Positions 1 through 8,053 of a stretch of DNA of 36,010 bases are shown here, in pieces. The number at the start of each line of letters is the position of its first letter. The first letter of the stretch is position 1. The notes beneath the pieces are model-generated. The model did no database searches and was not told the DNA's origin. It saw only the letters and a program-made list of their open reading frames with translations. The translations under genes and the position numbers were made by a program. The stretch is taken from positions 1-36,010 of the forward strand of contig JAFGFW010000184.1 of the NCBI GenBank assembly GCA_016930875.1. The letters run 5' to 3'. This stretch comes from Deltaproteobacteria bacterium. Lineage in GTDB: Bacteria > Desulfobacterota > Desulfobacteria > Desulfobacterales > C00003060.

Positions 1-89
1 AATTGTTTGATATTTGTAATGTGATATTTGTAATTTCAATAATTCAATGAACTTCCAACAAAGCAAATCCCCTCTGGGGATAACCAAAG

Positions 90-114
90 CCTGGTCCTCT
101 GGGCCAGGATTTTT
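90..114 (+). terminator. Intrinsic terminator-like hairpin at window start
   Basis: An 8-bp stem (CCTGGTCC pairing with GGGCCAGG, one G-U) closes a 3-base loop and is followed by ATTTTT. It could end a + strand gene lying left of the window. The rest of 1-382 has no convincing gene. It holds this hairpin, a second pair of hairpins at 233-274, and the ribosome binding site of the next gene. Confidence 0.45.
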
Positions 115-232
115 ACGAAATCCTGCTTGACCATACGGTCGGTTCTGTGCCAGCTTTGTCGCCGCCGGCGTTCTACCCGAGTCTGTTGGCATTGTGAGCA
201 AACAAAAATGTTGCTTTATCCGAAAAAAGCAT

Positions 233-274
233 GCAAAAGTGTCTCTTTTGCGGGACCTAGGAGTAGGCCCTCCC
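233..274 (+). promoter_or_regulatory. Two adjacent hairpins in the leader of the first operon
   Basis: A 7-bp stem GCAAAAG/CTTTTGC (233-251, 5-base loop) is followed at once by a stem GGGaCCTA/TAGG-CCC (252-270). They lie 110-150 bases before the first gene of the large Glt/Hdr/Met operon and could form a structured leader. No known riboswitch consensus was recognised, and there is no U-run. This is a weak call based on pairing only. Confidence 0.25.
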
Positions 275-382
275 AGTTAACGTCCTGAAATAGCTAGATG
301 TGCTTCACCGGCACGGCTTTTGCTGGAAGTATCTTTCGCTGAAAAGAGCCTATCAAAAGGAAACAAACCAGAAAGAGTGACC

Positions 383-784
383 ATGGCAAAGTCTTCGCTC
401 AGGATTATCTGCTTTTGCTGCCAGAATGTTCTCACGGGGGAACAAGATCTGGCCGGCAGGGGGCGAATTTCATTTGAGCCAACCATCAAGATCGTTGCGC
501 TCCCCTGTAGCAGCAAAGTAGAGACCCTTGCCATTATCAAGGCCTTTGAATCGGGAGTAGACGGCGTAATAGTCCTCGGATGTCCGGACGGTAAATGCCA
601 TCTGTTGGGAGGAAACGAGAGGGCACGGAGAATCGTCAACTACACGAAGGCGCTGTTGGAGGAGATAGGTATTGAAACCGATCGCCTGGAGATGTATCAG
701 CTCGGAACACCCGAATGGCAAGGATTTGATCAGGTTTTCGAGACCATGATCAAGAGAATAGATGCCGAAAAAATACCACATTGA
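383..784 (+). CDS. mvhD: MvhD/FrhD-type hydrogenase iron-sulfur subunit (first copy)
   Basis: A small cytoplasmic [2Fe-2S] electron-transfer protein of 133 residues, the usual size for MvhD. In known complexes MvhD passes electrons from a hydrogenase or dehydrogenase to HdrA. Conserved family segments are visible: FCCQNV near the N-terminus, LPCSSKVE in the middle, and GCPDGKCH followed by GGNERA. The ATG at 383 is preferred over an in-frame codon at 320 because GAAAGAGTGA lies just upstream and family alignment begins here. It opens the ten-gene run and overlaps the next gene by 23 bases, so the two are probably translationally coupled. A second MvhD lies at 11153; having two copies in one operon, one beside the glutamate synthase genes, is unusual. 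The family call is secure, but its partner protein is inferred. Confidence 0.9.
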   Translation: MAKSSLRIICFCCQNVLTGEQDLAGRGRISFEPTIKIVALPCSSKVETLAIIKAFESGVDGVIVLGCPDGKCHLLGGNERARRIVNYTKALLEEIGIETDRLEMYQLGTPEWQGFDQVFETMIKRIDAEKIPH

Positions 785-2156
785 AACAGAGACGGCAGCG
801 CCGCGATTCGTTCCCATCGGGAAAAGCACGATCCTTGATTGGGAAGCGGGATGCCTGCGTTGCTTCAAGTGCGTCAAACGTCAGTGCATATATGATGCAT
901 ATAACAAGCGGACGTTTGACGTCAGACAGCTCTCTGACACAATCGACAATATCTGCAAGAACTGCCTCACGTGTGTTCAGTCGTGTCCGGGGCAGGTAAT
1001 CACCAAGATCATTAACCCGGAATACATGGCCATGGGCGATTCCTACTGGACTCCGGATATCATATCCAGACAGTGGGACCAGGCTTCGACCGGGAGCATA
1101 CCTGTATCTGGCGCCGGCTATTCAGGCCCTTTTTCCGGCCCTGGGTTTGATGACATGTGGACGGATATGTCTGAAATCGTCCGCCCCACCCGGGATGGAA
1201 TTCACGGCAGGGAATACATAAGTACATCGGTGAGCCTCGGAAAAAAGCTCACATCCCTGACATTCGACGATCATGGAAATCCTATCCTTGATACGCCCAA
1301 AAACATCGAGATCCCCATTCCAATAATATTCGGGCAACTTCCCTTCGGCAGCCTGAGCAAGGACGTCTATATTGCTATGGCAGAGGCCGCCATGGAGTTG
1401 AATACTCTTATCGAGATTCCTGTGGAGGCATGGGATGACCATCTCCAAGCGTTCAAAACCCATGTGATACCCGTAATGTCTCCGGGACAAGTGGAGACTC
1501 ACGGACATCTGATTGAGACGGCACAGGTCATCGAGATCCTGGACTCGGGTAAAAGTGAAACTGATGTGGTCCTCAAAAAGCTAAGGGGAAAACATTCTGA
1601 TGCAATGCTGATGCTAAAGACCCCTCTGAACGAAACATGCGGAAAACGCGTTGAAGCGCTGACAGATGCCGGAGCCGACGTTATCCATATTTTTGCTGAC
1701 AGGAATGGAAAGGTGAACGGCGCAAACAAGCCCGGCTTTATGAAGGACATCGTAAGACGGGTGCATAACCATCTGGTCGATAAGGGTATCAGAGACAGCA
1801 TAACGATTGTGGCCAGCGGGGGCATTGCCATGGCCGAGCACGTAGCCAAGGCAATCATATGCGGGGCCGATGCTGTCGTAGTCGACATCCCCCTTCTTCT
1901 GGCCCTTGAGTGCCGTATCTGTTTGCGGTGCGAACAAGGCCTCCCCTGCCCGGTTGAGATAGAGAATGTCCACCCCAAATGGGGTAAGACCCGTATCATG
2001 AATCTTATGGCAGCGTGGAGGAATCAATTATTAGAAGTACTGGGCGCCATGGGGCTTCGCGAGGTGAGGCGCTTGAGAGGAGAAGTTGGACGAGCCATGT
2101 TTTTTGAAGATCTTGAGGCACAAACGTTTGGCAAAATCTTTGGATTGAAAAATTGA
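762..2156 (+). CDS. Ferredoxin/GltB2-like protein with degraded glutamate synthase core
   Basis: 464 residues. Residues 31-80 carry two [4Fe-4S] ferredoxin motifs (CLRCFKC and CKNCLTCVQSCP). The rest resembles the FMN-binding central domain of glutamate synthase. The C-terminal part of that domain is well kept: TIVASGGIAMAEHVAKAI, then the CRICLRCEQGLPC cluster site and the MNLMAAWRNQ helix. The middle has lost the hallmark residues present in the neighbour at 2212 (GEGGYPEE, KPGLGG, SPFPFHS, DGSYGGTGA). FMN phosphate binding and Fe-S clusters may therefore persist while 2-oxoglutarate chemistry probably does not, which suggests an electron-transfer or structural subunit. The start lies inside mvhD and overlaps it by 23 bases. 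Family membership is clear; the role is inferred. Confidence 0.82.
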   Translation: MPKKYHIETETAAPRFVPIGKSTILDWEAGCLRCFKCVKRQCIYDAYNKRTFDVRQLSDTIDNICKNCLTCVQSCPGQVITKIINPEYMAMGDSYWTPDIISRQWDQASTGSIPVSGAGYSGPFSGPGFDDMWTDMSEIVRPTRDGIHGREYISTSVSLGKKLTSLTFDDHGNPILDTPKNIEIPIPIIFGQLPFGSLSKDVYIAMAEAAMELNTLIEIPVEAWDDHLQAFKTHVIPVMSPGQVETHGHLIETAQVIEILDSGKSETDVVLKKLRGKHSDAMLMLKTPLNETCGKRVEALTDAGADVIHIFADRNGKVNGANKPGFMKDIVRRVHNHLVDKGIRDSITIVASGGIAMAEHVAKAIICGADAVVVDIPLLLALECRICLRCEQGLPCPVEIENVHPKWGKTRIMNLMAAWRNQLLEVLGAMGLREVRRLRGEVGRAMFFEDLEAQTFGKIFGLKN

Positions 2157-2211
2157 GGAATCAAGGAATTGCAAACATTTACAGGGTGTTGGAGTAGTGG
2201 GGTGATGGATT

Positions 2212-3744
2212 ATGCAAAGCAGTGAAAATCCAGAACCCGAGAGCAGTATCGAGCCTCACAGTGCTCCAGTACTCCAGGACTCCAACGCTACAGTTTTCCC
2301 AGAGGTCAGGAGAACGCCGAGCCGATTCAGAAATGCCATCGGAAAGTACAGGCTCCGCAGAAGCAGCGCGTGCGTGGCCTGCGGCAAATGCGCTGAGGTC
2401 TGCCCCTACGGCGTACACAAAAAGCGCAACAACAAGATGGCCAAACCCAAGGACTACCTGTGCATCGGATTTAGCTGCAACAAATGCGTGACCGAGTGCC
2501 CGGAAAACGCACTTTCCATGGAAGAGAATCCTCTGGCCGGAGTGATTGGAGACCGGAGGTGGACGCCGGACCTTCTGATCAGTAGCTGGTACATGGCAGA
2601 GACGGGTGAGGCGCCGCCGGGAGACATAGAATATAAGATCGGAGATTCAGGTGGCGGATTTGACAAGCTCCGCTTTCACTATACGAAGGAACCCACAAAA
2701 GAGCTAGATGAAACCGGGTTTTCAACAAAGATCCCGCTCAACAGGCTGAACGACGGACGCGCTGATGTTCAAATCGACATTCCTGTTTACGGCGGAGGGA
2801 TGTCTTACGGATCGATCAGCCTGAAGGTAATGGTTGCAAGAGCAAGGGCCTGGAAGGCCTGGAACTCGTTTACGTGCACAGGAGAGGGGGGCTATCCCGA
2901 AGAACTCTACCCCTATGACGACCACGTCATAACCCAGGTGGCGACAGGGCTCTTCGGCGTACGGGAGGATACGATACAGCGGGTCAAGATCGTTGAATTC
3001 AAATATGCCCAGGGAGCCAAGCCGGGTCTTGGCGGACACCTTCTGGGAGACAAGGTGACCGCTAAAGTGGCAAAGATGAGGGAAGCGGTCCCGGGAAGCT
3101 CTCTCTTTTCTCCCTTTCCGTTTCACAGCGTCTATTCAGTGGAAGACCACAAGAAGCATATCGACTGGATCAAGGAGATGAACCCGGAGGCTCTGGTATC
3201 GGTAAAGGTCTCAACACCGACTGACGTGGACATGGTGGCCGTGGGGAGCTACTATGCCGGCGCTCATATCATACACCTTGACGGAAGTTACGGAGGCACG
3301 GGCGCGGCCCCTGAAATCGCAAAGAAAAACATCGCCATGCCCATAGAATATGCCATCGTTAAGGTTCACAACTTCTTAAAAGAAGAAGGCATACGCGATA
3401 AGATAACGGTCATTGCAAGCGGCGGCATCCGCACTGCCCATGATGTTGCAAAGGCGATCGCCCTTGGGGCGGATGGCATAGTCACAGGGACATCAGAGAT
3501 GGTAGCGCTTGAATGTATCCGCTGCAAGAATTGTGAAAGTGGTCGCGGATGCGCCCGTGGGATTGCCACAACAGATCCTGATCTGACCGAGCTCATTGAC
3601 GTGGATTGGGCGACTCAGAGGCTTGTCAATCTCTTTGCCGCCTGGCGCAAGCAGCTTGTCGGTATATTGCAAAGGCTCGGGATGCGCGACATCAGGGAAT
3701 TGGTGGGCAGGACAGATTGTTTGAGGCATCTGGATTATGGTTGA
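2212..3744 (+). CDS. gltB2: Glutamate synthase FMN domain protein with N-terminal ferredoxin (GltB2 type)
   Basis: 510 residues. Two [4Fe-4S] motifs occur near residues 54-64 and 84-96 (CVACGKCAEVCP, CNKCVTECP). They are followed by an intact glutamate synthase central domain: GGGMSYGSIS, GEGGYPEE, YAQGAKPGLGGHL, SPFPFHSVYS, DGSYGGTGAAPE, ASGGIRTAHDVAKAI, and the cluster site CIRCKNCESGRGC. This is the catalytic unit that should convert 2-oxoglutarate plus ammonia to glutamate using electrons from its clusters, as in archaeal-type split enzymes. The ATG at 2212 is the only usable start. The first 40 residues look like captured intergenic sequence (repeated ACTCCA-type words in the DNA) and are unlikely to be conserved. 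The GATase part is supplied by the next gene. Confidence 0.9.
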   Translation: MQSSENPEPESSIEPHSAPVLQDSNATVFPEVRRTPSRFRNAIGKYRLRRSSACVACGKCAEVCPYGVHKKRNNKMAKPKDYLCIGFSCNKCVTECPENALSMEENPLAGVIGDRRWTPDLLISSWYMAETGEAPPGDIEYKIGDSGGGFDKLRFHYTKEPTKELDETGFSTKIPLNRLNDGRADVQIDIPVYGGGMSYGSISLKVMVARARAWKAWNSFTCTGEGGYPEELYPYDDHVITQVATGLFGVREDTIQRVKIVEFKYAQGAKPGLGGHLLGDKVTAKVAKMREAVPGSSLFSPFPFHSVYSVEDHKKHIDWIKEMNPEALVSVKVSTPTDVDMVAVGSYYAGAHIIHLDGSYGGTGAAPEIAKKNIAMPIEYAIVKVHNFLKEEGIRDKITVIASGGIRTAHDVAKAIALGADGIVTGTSEMVALECIRCKNCESGRGCARGIATTDPDLTELIDVDWATQRLVNLFAAWRKQLVGILQRLGMRDIRELVGRTDCLRHLDYG

Positions 3745-3787
3745 GTTGTTGAGTAGCTTCAGGGATTCGACTACTTGACTGCTCAAC
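3740..3787. repeat. Imperfect 17-bp inverted repeat
   Basis: Two 17-base arms, 3740-3756 and 3771-3787, match at 13 positions as reverse complements around a 14-base centre. The repeat fills most of the gap between the two glutamate synthase genes. There is no U-run, so it is more likely an intergenic repeat remnant or RNA processing site than a terminator. Confidence 0.35.
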
Positions 3788-3826
3788 TGATCGACCGATA
3801 GACGACTAGACTATATTCATAGACAG

Positions 3827-6448
3827 ATGAAAACGTCCTTTGCAGACAAAATCACTTGCTCTCGCAAGAAGCTCTACCCCGTGCCTCTGCCCCCACGATA
3901 CAAGGGAGCAGAAGAGGGGGGCTGCGGCGTTACAGGCTTTGCCTGTTCGGTCCCCGTGGGAGGCAAACACATCTTTGAGCCCTCTCGTCTGATGCACAAC
4001 CGCGGAAATGGAAAAGGTGGCGGCATAGCGGCTGCCGGGTTGAGTGCCCAAGACATGGGAGTTGCTGATGATGTGCTCGATAATTGTTACCTTATCCAGA
4101 TCGCCCTTTTGGACCCCGGTGTACAGCGGAAAGTTGAAGGACAATTTATCGCCCCTTTCATGGAGATTGCCGCCGGCCAAAGGATTCCCACGGTCGATGA
4201 TTACCGTGACGTCAAAGGTCTCGAGGTCAAACCCCCGGATGTGTGGCGATACTTTGTGAGAGTCAAACAGGATGTTCTGACAACCTTTGCCGAAAAAAAC
4301 GAGCTGGATGAGATGGAGCCAAGAAAGGTGGAGGATGAATTCATCTGGCAAAACACTATCCAGCTCAACCGTGCCTTCTACGAGACCCTGGGGGACAAGC
4401 AGGCCTTTGTTCTTTCTCAAGGCCGCAACATGATGATTTTAAAGATCGTGGGATATGCGGAACAGGTGGCAGAATACTACCAACTGGAGGACATAAGGGC
4501 ACACGTGTGGATTGCTCATCAACGCTACCCCACCAAGGGACGGGTATGGCACCCTGCAGGCGCCCATCCCTTCATGGGCCTGGATGAAGCCCTTGTGCAT
4601 AACGGTGACTTTGCCAACTACTCTTCCGTGGCAGAATATCTGAAACAGAAAAACATCTATCCCCATTTTCATACAGACACTGAAGTCAGCATATTAGTCT
4701 TTGACCTCCTGAATCGCGTCTATGGCTATCCATTAGAGTACATCATCGAAGCCCTTGCTCCGACAACCGAGATGGATTTTGATCAGCTTCCACCTGAAAA
4801 ACAGGAGGTCTACCACCTGCTTCAGTCCATGCACATCCACGGTTCCCCTGATGGTCCCTGGTTTTTTATCATCGCCCGAAATCATTTCTACCGCAAGATG
4901 TTCCAGTTGATCGGCATAACCGACACCGCCATGCTCCGTCCGCAGGTCTTTGCATATCATGACGGCGAGGTTCAGGTGGGTCTCATATGTTCGGAAAAGC
5001 AGGCCATAGACGCAACGCTTGCGAGCCTTGCCCAAGAAGACAATCGTATCGGCACGGTTGCCGATAAATACTGGAATGCACGAGGGGGGAGCCACACGGA
5101 CGGAGGGGCGTTTGCCTTCAGCATAACGGATGATCCTGAGAATCCGGGACAAAAGCGCATGGTGTGCACGGACAAGTTTGGAAATGAGGTAGCAATACCA
5201 AAAAACCGGCTTGCCTGTGACGTGAGTCTGGCGATAAGCACACCGGACGACTCGGATACGCTGGCAGACAAGATCGCCGAACACCTCGGTCAAGGAGATG
5301 CAACCGGGCTCTATAACTTTGTGAGAAAACAGATTCCCACAACAGATTTTGATACACTCCGATGGTGCTGCAAGCGGATAGGCGAAGAGGCCGAAAAGGA
5401 CGACATAGGAAGACAAGCAGCCATTGACGCTCTTACACTCCTTAACGACATGCAATATGCCACCGGAAAACTGAAGAGAAGTTCTCTGCTGCGTATCATA
5501 AGAAGCACGCTAAAAGAGATATTCGGAGCTGTCGCCCCGATAGGTTCTGATGACAAAAGCACCTTTCGTTTGATCACCTGGCATACCAGGGACAAGCTGA
5601 TTGCGCCTGCAGGCAAGCAGGCCACCCTCGTCTTAAACGCCAGCGGCTTCCCTCCGGAGGGGGATGAGTGCGATGCCCGGCTGGTCTGGGCTGCCTATGC
5701 CATGGGGTGGAAGCGATTTGTTTGCTACGGATATCGGGGACAACGATTCCTCGGGTGCGGGTTGGGTCCCGGAACCGAAGGTGTGCAGATAGATGTCTAC
5801 GGGAGTTCAGGTGACTACCTTGCATCAGGGATCGACGGTCTGACAATCAGCGTACACGGAAACGCCCAGGATCAGCTCGGCCAGATACTGAAATCCGGCA
5901 AGTTGGTCATATACGGCGATGTGGGGCAGACATTCATGTACGGCGGAAAAGGAGGGGACGTCTATGTCATGGGAAACGCTGCCGGCCGCCCCCTGATCAA
6001 TGCCGTGGGCCGACCAAGGGTGGTTATAAACGGAACCGCACTGGACTATCTGGCGGAATCCTTTATGGCAGGCGACGCCCTGAAGGGTGGCGGATTTGTC
6101 ATAGTCAACGGCATAGAATTCGATCACCAAGGCGCCGTCCGGCCGCAACCGACGCCTTATCCGGGTTCCAACCTCTTCTCGCTCGCTGCCGGAGGGGCCA
6201 TATATGTCCGTGATCCACATGGAATGCTGGTAGAGGAACAATTGAACGGGGGCGCTTTTGGCGAATTAACCCGAGAGGACTGGCGACTAATACTGCCCTA
6301 TCTTAAGGAGAACGAGCGCCTTTTCGAGATATCCGTTGAGGATGCCCTCCTTACGGTGGACGGCAAGAAGAAGCGTCCGGAAGAGGTTTACCGCAAGATT
6401 GCTCCTCTCAAGATGAAAGAACTCGCCAAGGCGACAGTAGTGGAGTGA
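3827..6448 (+). CDS. gltB1: Fused glutamate synthase subunit: class II GATase plus GXGXG domain
   Basis: 873 residues. The class II glutamine amidotransferase has its catalytic Cys at residue 33 (GGCGVTGFACS), so a propeptide of about 32 residues must be removed, as in bacterial GltB. Other GATase residues are visible: RYPT near 232, HNGDFANY near 256, then HTDTEVS. Residues of roughly 580-790 form the GXGXG beta-helix domain (YGDVGQTFMYGGKGGDVYVMGNAAG). The central FMN domain is absent and is supplied by the neighbour at 2212, so the gene equals a GltB1-GltB3 fusion with GltB2 split out. No GltD-type NADPH subunit lies nearby. No clear Shine-Dalgarno sequence precedes the ATG. It overlaps the earliest possible GTG of hdrC. 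Confidence 0.9.
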   Translation: MKTSFADKITCSRKKLYPVPLPPRYKGAEEGGCGVTGFACSVPVGGKHIFEPSRLMHNRGNGKGGGIAAAGLSAQDMGVADDVLDNCYLIQIALLDPGVQRKVEGQFIAPFMEIAAGQRIPTVDDYRDVKGLEVKPPDVWRYFVRVKQDVLTTFAEKNELDEMEPRKVEDEFIWQNTIQLNRAFYETLGDKQAFVLSQGRNMMILKIVGYAEQVAEYYQLEDIRAHVWIAHQRYPTKGRVWHPAGAHPFMGLDEALVHNGDFANYSSVAEYLKQKNIYPHFHTDTEVSILVFDLLNRVYGYPLEYIIEALAPTTEMDFDQLPPEKQEVYHLLQSMHIHGSPDGPWFFIIARNHFYRKMFQLIGITDTAMLRPQVFAYHDGEVQVGLICSEKQAIDATLASLAQEDNRIGTVADKYWNARGGSHTDGGAFAFSITDDPENPGQKRMVCTDKFGNEVAIPKNRLACDVSLAISTPDDSDTLADKIAEHLGQGDATGLYNFVRKQIPTTDFDTLRWCCKRIGEEAEKDDIGRQAAIDALTLLNDMQYATGKLKRSSLLRIIRSTLKEIFGAVAPIGSDDKSTFRLITWHTRDKLIAPAGKQATLVLNASGFPPEGDECDARLVWAAYAMGWKRFVCYGYRGQRFLGCGLGPGTEGVQIDVYGSSGDYLASGIDGLTISVHGNAQDQLGQILKSGKLVIYGDVGQTFMYGGKGGDVYVMGNAAGRPLINAVGRPRVVINGTALDYLAESFMAGDALKGGGFVIVNGIEFDHQGAVRPQPTPYPGSNLFSLAAGGAIYVRDPHGMLVEEQLNGGAFGELTREDWRLILPYLKENERLFEISVEDALLTVDGKKKRPEEVYRKIAPLKMKELAKATVVE

Positions 6449-6462
6449 CGAGAAGGAATACC

Positions 6463-7041
6463 GTGCAAGTACAAAACGACATAACAAAAATCGAATCGGG
6501 TTTTGCAAGACAGGTGGTCCTGGATAGCGGCGTGGACCTCTTTGCCTGCTACCAGTGCGAAAAATGTACCAACGGATGCCCGGTCACATTTGCCATGGAT
6601 TATGAGCCCCATCGGGTCATCAGGATGGTTCAACTCGGCCTCAGACAAGAGATTGCCCGGGCAAATACTATATGGGTCTGTGCTTCTTGTGAGACCTGCG
6701 TTACCCGATGTCCGCACGGGATTGATATACCAAAGCTCATGGACTACCTTAAGCAGTCGGTATTGAGTCAAGGAGACAAACCGGCTGAAGGGGCTGTCGC
6801 GGCCTTTCACCAGGTCTTTTTGGAAAACATCAGAAGGTTCGGTCGTGTCAGTGAAGCCTTTTTAATGGGCGCTTATCAATTAGAGAGCGCAAAGGCTGAA
6901 AAGAAGATTGATGTAAAGGAGATGATAAGTAATCTCAAACTCGGCATTGAGATGCTCAAGAGGGGTCGTCTCGGGTTCATGCCGAAAAAAACCGGGGCAA
7001 AGGAAGCAGTAAAAAAACTCTTTGCAAACGAGAAAATTTGA
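6463..7041 (+). CDS. hdrC: Heterodisulfide reductase subunit C-like protein
   Basis: 192 residues, a cytoplasmic protein with two [4Fe-4S] sites (CYQCEKCTNGCP and CASCETCVTRCP) in the HdrC arrangement, followed by a helical tail rich in Lys and Glu. HdrC relays electrons between HdrA and HdrB. The GTG at 6463 is chosen because AGAAGGA sits five bases upstream. An in-frame GTG at 6445 overlaps the upstream stop codon but has no good ribosome binding site. The gene order hdrC-hdrB-hdrA-mvhD-metV-metF matches the MetFV-HdrABC-MvhD complex known from Moorella. It is probably translated from the same mRNA as the glutamate synthase genes, given the 14-base spacing. Confidence 0.9.
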   Translation: MQVQNDITKIESGFARQVVLDSGVDLFACYQCEKCTNGCPVTFAMDYEPHRVIRMVQLGLRQEIARANTIWVCASCETCVTRCPHGIDIPKLMDYLKQSVLSQGDKPAEGAVAAFHQVFLENIRRFGRVSEAFLMGAYQLESAKAEKKIDVKEMISNLKLGIEMLKRGRLGFMPKKTGAKEAVKKLFANEKI

Positions 7042-7075
7042 ACTTTGAACTATATCGGAATTTTCGATTTGTTTA

Positions 7076-7150
7076 CGGCTGACGCCTTGAGGACAGCACG
7101 GACTTCGATGTTTGGATGTGCGGCTCGCGCCTTGAGAACAGCACGGATCT
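7076..7150 (+). repeat. Two 30-base imperfect direct repeats between hdrC and hdrB
   Basis: Copies at 7076-7105 and 7121-7150 share the form CGGCT-x-x-CGCCTTGA-G-x-ACAGCACGGA with a 45-base offset. They sit in a 190-base gap that is wide for this otherwise compact operon. No gene or terminator was seen here. They could be protein binding sites for an internal promoter or a tandem duplication relic. Confidence 0.5.
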
Positions 7151-7231
7151 ATTCAGAGCGGCTGAATATCATATGAATAGGCCGTTATTGATGAGCAAAT
7201 TCGATTTTATGAGGTATTGACGGTTAACAGT

Positions 7232-8053
7232 ATGGACGTAACGTATTATCCGGGTTGTTCTTTAGAGTCTTCAGCAAGGGACTATGACGAGTCAACAAGG
7301 GCTGTGTGCGCCTCCCTGGACATACATCTGCACGAACTGCCCGACTGGACTTGCTGTGGAGCCACCTCAGCACACAGCCTGGATGAGGAACTGGCGGTCA
7401 TGCTTCCCGCGCTGAATCTGTCAGGAGCCGAACGGTTGGGGAATCACATGGTGGTCCCCTGCCCGCTTTGTTTCAACCGTTTGAAACGGGCACAAAAAGA
7501 GGTCAAATCCAGTCTCCGCATATATGACCTGGCCTCGTTCATAGGGCAAGCTGAGTGGCTGGAGAAGATACGGTCACGTCTCAAGTTTCCTCTCGATGCC
7601 ATAAGAGCTGTCTGCTACTACGGCTGCATGGCAAACCGTCCTCCCAAGGTGACAGGGAGCGTTGATTATGAAAACCCCTGTGACATGGATAACATTTGTG
7701 AGGCCCTTGGGGTTGATGTCAGGCCGTGGTCGTATAAGACGGACTGCTGCGGCGCAAGCTTTTCCGTGTCTCGCAAGGATATCATGTATAACTTAGTAAA
7801 GAAGCTTTATGACAAAGCTCTGGAAGCAGAGGCGGAGTGTATCGTTGTCTCCTGCCAGATGTGCCAGGCAAATCTCGATTTATACCAGAAAGATATCTCG
7901 ATGCATTTTATGGAGAATTACAATATCCCGGTCTTTTATTTTACCGAACTGATCGGACTGGCCCTCGGACTCAAAGGAGCTACCACATGGCTCAAACGCC
8001 ACATGGTGGATCCGATACCGTTTTTGGAGAAGAAAGAGCTGTTGAGGCAGTGA
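7232..8053 (+). CDS. hdrB: Heterodisulfide reductase subunit B-like protein
   Basis: 273 residues with two CCG domains, the hallmark of HdrB: YYPGCSL...WTCCGATSAHS in the first half and CYYGCMANRPP...DCCGASFSVSR...VVSCQMCQANLD in the second. In characterised enzymes these cysteines bind two non-cubane [4Fe-4S] clusters that carry out the disulfide (or alternative acceptor) chemistry. In MetFV-linked sets the acceptor is unknown. ATG 7232 is chosen because family proteins start a few residues before YYPGCSL; a TTG at 7217 is possible but lies only two bases after GAGG. The end overlaps hdrA by 67 bases. Confidence 0.9.
   Translation: MDVTYYPGCSLESSARDYDESTRAVCASLDIHLHELPDWTCCGATSAHSLDEELAVMLPALNLSGAERLGNHMVVPCPLCFNRLKRAQKEVKSSLRIYDLASFIGQAEWLEKIRSRLKFPLDAIRAVCYYGCMANRPPKVTGSVDYENPCDMDNICEALGVDVRPWSYKTDCCGASFSVSRKDIMYNLVKKLYDKALEAEAECIVVSCQMCQANLDLYQKDISMHFMENYNIPVFYFTELIGLALGLKGATTWLKRHMVDPIPFLEKKELLRQ
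7973..7979 (+). promoter_or_regulatory. Ribosome binding site that fixes the hdrA start
   Basis: AAAGGAG lies seven bases before ATG 7987, inside the end of hdrB. It supports this start over the GTG at 8050 that overlaps the hdrB stop codon, and implies coupled translation of hdrB and hdrA. Confidence 0.6.

Noticed and set aside
1499-1999. Long - strand frames inside the GltB-like genes (for example 166 codons)
   Set aside because: They are shadows of clear coding frames on the + strand and have no family features.
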